In this document: in pieces, positions 10,653 through 13,406 of the stretch
How positions within the stretch are numbered: the stretch's first letter is position 1
How the letters are laid out: each line of letters opens with the position of its first letter
Source of the DNA: Xanthoparmelia taractica
Taxonomy: Eukaryota; Ascomycota; Lecanoromycetes; Lecanorales; Parmeliaceae
Length of the DNA stretch: 13,406 nt
Assembly (NCBI GenBank): GCA_033085395.1
Contig: JANQBS010000571.1
Span: forward strand, 1-13,406
Direction of reading: 5' to 3'
Program-made: the position numbers and the translations under genes
The notes under the pieces: generated by a model
The model's input: the letters and a program-made list of their open reading frames with translations, nothing else
Database searches by the model: none
Told to the model about the DNA's origin: nothing

Positions 10653-10909
10653 ATGAATAGCGTTTAAATTAAGATAATAAAGCGCTTATCTCTTTTAGCT
10701 CTTTTTATCTAAAGTTATAATTTTAATAATTATAACGTTATATTATACGATTTTCGAATATAATTTAAATATTAAAAAAGTTTAATAATAAGATAAATAG
10801 AAGATTAAAAATATATTTAACGCTTTATAAGAAAGACGTTATTAATTAAAGTATAGTTATCTTTATATAAATTAAGAATATTTAAGATAATTAAGAGAAA
10901 GAGAGAAAG

Positions 10910-11590
10910 ATGAACATTATTGTTATAATTCGCTATCGAATTTTTTAATACGTAATAGACTTTATTACTTCTCTAATAGTTCGTAAAATCGAAGATTACT
11001 TCGTGAATTTATTTAAAAATCTTAAAGTTATATTAGATTATAAAGTCGTCGCGCGCGAGCTTAAAGAGAAGAATTTTATATACTTTAATTAATCTAATTA
11101 TTTTTATTAAAGAGTAATAAATAGTATCGAAGAGAATAAGAGTAAGAAGATAGATTATCTTATAACTCGATTATCTATAAAAAGACTTAACGACTAATAT
11201 TACTCTTAATATATAAAGAAGTTTAAAAATATTAGAATCGTTATAGTACGCGAGTAGAAGAGATAGTTAGATAAAGATAATAATAAGAATAACGAAGATA
11301 TATATATCTTAATACTTAAGTATAACGACGATTAACTCTTAAAGTAAATCGTTGCTAATAATAGATAAATATTTAATAAGTTATAACGTAGAGATAATTT
11401 AAGAAACGAAGAGTGTCTTTAATAAAAAGAGAATATTATAAGCGATAAAAGATATAAGATCTTTTAGAATAAGTTAGATAATAGAGTAATAGAGCTTAAA
11501 ATAGATATAATAAATCGCGAATTAAGCGAGTAATATTAGAATTAATTTAAATATAAATAAATTAAGATAAAGATTAACTTTAAAAACTAT
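10910..11590 (+). pseudogene. RIP-broken gene relic retaining its ATG
   Basis: The frame starts at ATG 10910-10912, preceded by a purine-rich leader (AGAGAAAGAGAGAAAG). It can be followed for 227 codons to TAA at 11591, with about 18 internal TAA/TAG and no TGA. The first stop is codon 13 (10946-10948). The longest clean part is 10949-11089 (47 codons). In the first 120 codons this frame has roughly half the stops of the neighbouring forward frame, which also contains a TGA. The product is Lys/Glu/Asn/Asp-rich with an alternating pattern that could be helical or coiled coil in its second half. I do not recognise the family. It converges on the minus-strand gag-like relic to the right, so the two are probably different elements. 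Confidence 0.4.
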
Positions 11591-11993
11591 TAATATTTTC
11601 TTTAACTATATTTATAATAAAAGTAAGTATAATATTAACTACTAAGATAGATTTAACGTAATCTCGATCTTATTTAATATAAATAATTAAAGTATATACG
11701 AAAAGAGCGATAATATATTAAAAATATAAGTATAATACGATAAATAAAAACGTGATAATTGCTAAAGTAATAGATTTAAAATAAAGATCGCGACTAATTA
11801 AATTTTCGACGACTATAGATTAAATAATAAAACTCGCTAATATCGCTGATAATTAAAAAAGTTACTAATAATACTAACGAGAATTGAAAGTTGCTAATCG
11901 GGCTTATCGCGCTTTTAATAATAGATATAGACTAACGAATATTATTAACGACGCTAGAGAGTAAAGTCTACTAAAACTTAAATTTACTTTTTA
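11591..11993. other. Intergenic, with a RIP-light fragment near 11850-11915
   Basis: This separates two convergent relics. Most of it is decayed DNA, but 11856-11893 keeps three TpG, and 11891-11904 (TTGCTAATCGGGCT) is identical to 10538-10551 inside the TIR element. Just upstream, AAAAAGTTACTA resembles the inner side of the element's left end (AAAAAGTTTCTA). It may be a truncated, older relative of the element. The match is short, so this is tentative. Confidence 0.35.
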
Positions 11994-12899
11994 TTGATAA
12001 GATCTTAAACTCTTATTCGTATTATTTCTATTAGAGTTAATACACTTAGATTTATAGTAATCTCTCTTATCGTAGTTATAGTATTTAATAGCTAACTTAT
12101 TAGTATCTTAAGATCGTTCTCGCTAATCTTACTTAATATAGTCTTCTTTTATTATATTCGTATCTTTCTTAAACTTACGAATATTCTATTTTACGCTTTT
12201 AAGTTATTCGATTATTAAGATTAATATTAATATATCTACTTAGTCGAGTGTAAACTTAACTATTATATACTTCTCTCTTTAATACGCGTTTATAATTATC
12301 GTAGCACGACTAATTTCTAAAGGCCTAGTCTTCGAGACGAGATTATAGATCTTATCGCTAAGTTACTTTAGAATTAAAATTATCTAATCGATAAATTTAT
12401 TACTTTTCTTAATATAGTTATAGAAACGCTATAATATCGTTATAAGTCGTTTCTTTTTACTTATATTATAAATTTATCGCAATTCGTTCTAAATATTCTT
12501 TGCACGCTTTAAATAAGCTATATATATCTATTAAGAATTCTTAATATTACTCGTTAATAGAGTAATAATTTATTAATCTAAAATTATTTAATTTCTAGTC
12601 TTCTTTCTAATTATTGGGCGAGAAAGACTTTCTAATACTATTTCTTATATTTCTCGTTCTCGTAGAAATCTCTTATAAGTCTAGGTCTACGTGTAATAAT
12701 TATAGTCTTTTAGCACTCTCAAACGAGCGTAACTAGACTTCAAAAGAATCTTATTGAGATTCGTTAGATTTATCTCAAGTAGAGAGTCGTATATTTTATA
12801 TAAGTTCTTCTTCTTAATCTAGAGATTCTTCTATTTATTCAAGATTAATATCGCTATTTCCTCGTTAGCGAATATCTTATTATCTTATTCTATTATAGT
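11994..12899 (-). pseudogene. Gag-like relic of a retroelement with a decayed zinc knuckle
   Basis: A minus-strand frame can be read from about 12899 down to a TAA at 11991-11993, broken repeatedly by TAA/TAG and with no TGA seen. Near the C-terminus (12042-12083) the residues Tyr-x2-Tyr-x4-Tyr-x4-Cys fall exactly at the spacing of a CCHC zinc knuckle. Each Tyr codon is TAC, one RIP-type change from TGC (Cys) or CAC (His). Upstream the product is basic and helical-looking with Lys/Asn/Leu; downstream is a short Asn/Ser-rich tail. Gag proteins of copia and gypsy elements and ORF1 of fungal LINEs carry such a knuckle near the C-terminus, where it binds RNA. I could not find protease, integrase or reverse transcriptase downstream; the strand of the relics flips below 11590, so the element seems truncated or disrupted. 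Both ends are approximate. Confidence 0.4.
12042..12083 (-). other. Mutated CCHC zinc-knuckle motif
   Basis: The fourteen codons read YYNYDKRDYYKSKC. Positions 1, 4, 9 and 14 are the metal-ligand positions of CX2CX4HX4C. Positions 1, 4 and 9 are TAC codons, and position 14 is an intact TGT, one of very few surviving TpG in this block. The spacers (Lys, Arg and Asp between ligands 2 and 3, and Tyr-Lys after ligand 3) are also typical of gag knuckles. Tyr is common in AT-rich translations, so a chance match is possible. Confidence 0.45.
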
Positions 12900-13080
12900 A
12901 ATAATATAAAGAATTAATACTAAGTTAATTTAGACTAATCGAGCTTATAATCTATTATAAATATAAATAACGAATAGCTATAACTAAGTAGAAATATTAT
13001 TTAATAATTAACTAAAACTAGTTAATTAATTTAATTAATTAAGTCTTAAAAATATAAAGAAGAAAATATATAATAACGAT
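12900..13080. other. AT-rich flank of the gag-like relic
   Basis: No frame stands out. Short palindromic AT strings such as TTAATTAATTTAATTAATTAA occur near 13023-13042. If the relic is an LTR element, its 5' LTR or leader would lie here, but no second LTR copy was found to prove it. Confidence 0.3.
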
Positions 13081-13246
13081 TATAGATTAGTCTATATACT
13101 CGCTGAGAAGATTTTATTAGATTCGTTATTATTCGCTAGCTTCACTTATAGAACGCTAGCTGGATTAGGAGATTCTTCCCCGCTGAAATTAACTAGAAAC
13201 CGAGCGAAATAATTATCTAATATCAATAAGAATTTCAAGTTACTAC
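13081..13246. other. RIP-light transition zone
   Basis: In 13081-13260 I count 6 CpA+TpG against 10 ApC+GpT, a ratio of 0.6 compared with about zero in the main block. A locally GC-richer stretch (near 13140-13205) contains repeated GCTAGC. It may be the edge of the RIP-mutated domain or another low-copy insertion. No gene was found in it. Confidence 0.5.
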
Positions 13247-13274
13247 TAGCGCTTCTATCTAGATAGAAGCGCTA
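13247..13274. repeat. Perfect 28-bp palindrome
   Basis: The arm TAGCGCTTCTATCT (13247-13260) is followed immediately by its exact reverse complement (13261-13274). Outside it, one mismatch and three more pairs extend the symmetry to 13243-13278. There is no loop, so it would form a cruciform or a tight hairpin. Confidence 0.9.
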
Positions 13275-13307
13275 TTAGCTCGCTAGAGTCTTCTTCGTTA
13301 GCTACTA

Positions 13308-13324
13308 TCTAGCTAGAAATATAA

Positions 13325-13353
<29 letters not shown>
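13308..13353. repeat. Palindromic microsatellite, (AAT)5(ATT)7, with an adjacent 10-bp palindrome
   Basis: AAT is repeated five times from 13324 to 13338 and ATT seven times from 13339 to 13359, so 13324-13353 is a perfect 30-base palindrome. A small perfect palindrome, TCTAGCTAGA, lies just before it at 13308-13317. Confidence 0.9.
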
Positions 13354-13360
<7 letters not shown>

Positions 13361-13372
13361 GAAATATTATAA

Positions 13373-13400
13373 ATAGCGATAATAGTATTATTATCGCTAT
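13373..13400. repeat. Hairpin with 12-bp arms and a 4-base loop
   Basis: ATAGCGATAATA (13373-13384) and TATTATCGCTAT (13389-13400) are exact reverse complements separated by GTAT. No T-run or upstream gene suggests a terminator. It is the third self-complementary unit within 160 bases. Confidence 0.85.
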
Positions 13401-13406
13401 AATAAT

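Larger units (their letters stand above)
10092..10654. mobile_element. MITE-like terminal-inverted-repeat element, RIP-free
   Basis: The left end CTACAAATCTAAAAAGTTT (10094-10112) matches the reverse complement of 10634-10652 (CTGCAAATCTAAAAAGTTT) at 18 of 19 bases, and both ends are followed outward by AT, giving 20 of 21. The element is 559-563 bp. Its composition differs sharply from its surroundings: line 10201-10260 alone has 6 CpA+TpG against 6 ApC+GpT, where surrounding lines have almost none. It contains a poly-T run (10294-10305), a 14-bp palindrome and several direct repeats, and no plausible transposase. This size and structure fit a non-autonomous DNA transposon (MITE). The superfamily is unsettled because the target duplication is unclear: AT/AT at the ends, or TA on the left against TG on the right. 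The inverted repeat may extend outward, since ATTATCTT at 10069-10076 is matched in reverse at 10671-10678 and TTAAACG/CGTTTAA flank both ends, with gaps. Confidence 0.75.
10655..13080. other. RIP-saturated AT-rich block, right part
   Basis: The composition returns at once to the CpA/TpG-free type after the element. Rare surviving TpG or CpA sites include the ATG at 10910, the TGT of the zinc knuckle at 12042, a patch at 11856-11910, and a slightly richer stretch near 12690-12780. Confidence 0.8.

Noticed and set aside
8733..10710. GCGCTT...CTCTTTT...CTTTTTAT similarity between 8735 and 10682 as paired LTRs
   Set aside because: The resemblance is limited to about 25 pyrimidine-rich bases with gaps and does not continue on either side.
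13373..13400. Rho-independent terminator
   Set aside because: The stem is AT-rich, there is no following T-run and no gene upstream, and the window looks fungal rather than bacterial.

Overview
The window looks like heterochromatic, transposon-derived DNA from a filamentous ascomycete (Pezizomycotina) that has been through repeat-induced point mutation (RIP). Sequence basis: it is very AT-rich, CpA and TpG are almost absent, and CpG is kept. In three hand-counted lines (961-1020, 5041-5100, 8521-8580; 180 bases) I find 0 CpA+TpG, 20 ApC+GpT and 14 CpG. This C-to-T change confined to CpA is the textbook RIP signature. Because TpG is lost, ATG codons are almost gone, and CAA, CAG and TGG codons have become TAA or TAG. 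There is no intact gene, rRNA, tRNA or CRISPR that I can support.

Layout. 1-1472: decayed AT-rich DNA, faintly coding-like on the plus strand. 1473-1630: two-copy tandem repeat of about 80 bp. 2205-3503 (minus): the best RIP-killed gene relic, with three sets of in-frame peptide repeats. 4005-5039 and 5582-6421 (plus): two further degenerate frames, probably from one or two transposons. 7081-7626 and 9445-10068 (plus): weaker degenerate frames marked by G at codon position 1. 10092-10654: a compact terminal-inverted-repeat element, essentially free of RIP and inserted in the RIP-mutated DNA. 10910-11590 (plus): a relic that still has an ATG. 11994-12899 (minus): a gag-like relic containing a mutated CCHC zinc-knuckle pattern. 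13081-13406: RIP-light DNA with a cluster of perfect palindromes.

The relics lie on both strands, as expected of nested transposons inactivated together. The one feature that seems younger than, or protected from, the RIP episode is the 560-bp element at 10.1-10.65 kb. It has 19-bp terminal inverted repeats, internal direct repeats and no plausible transposase, so it resembles a MITE. No relic could be assigned to a named transposon family with confidence; the zinc knuckle is the only recognisable protein motif. All frame calls were made by hand translation.
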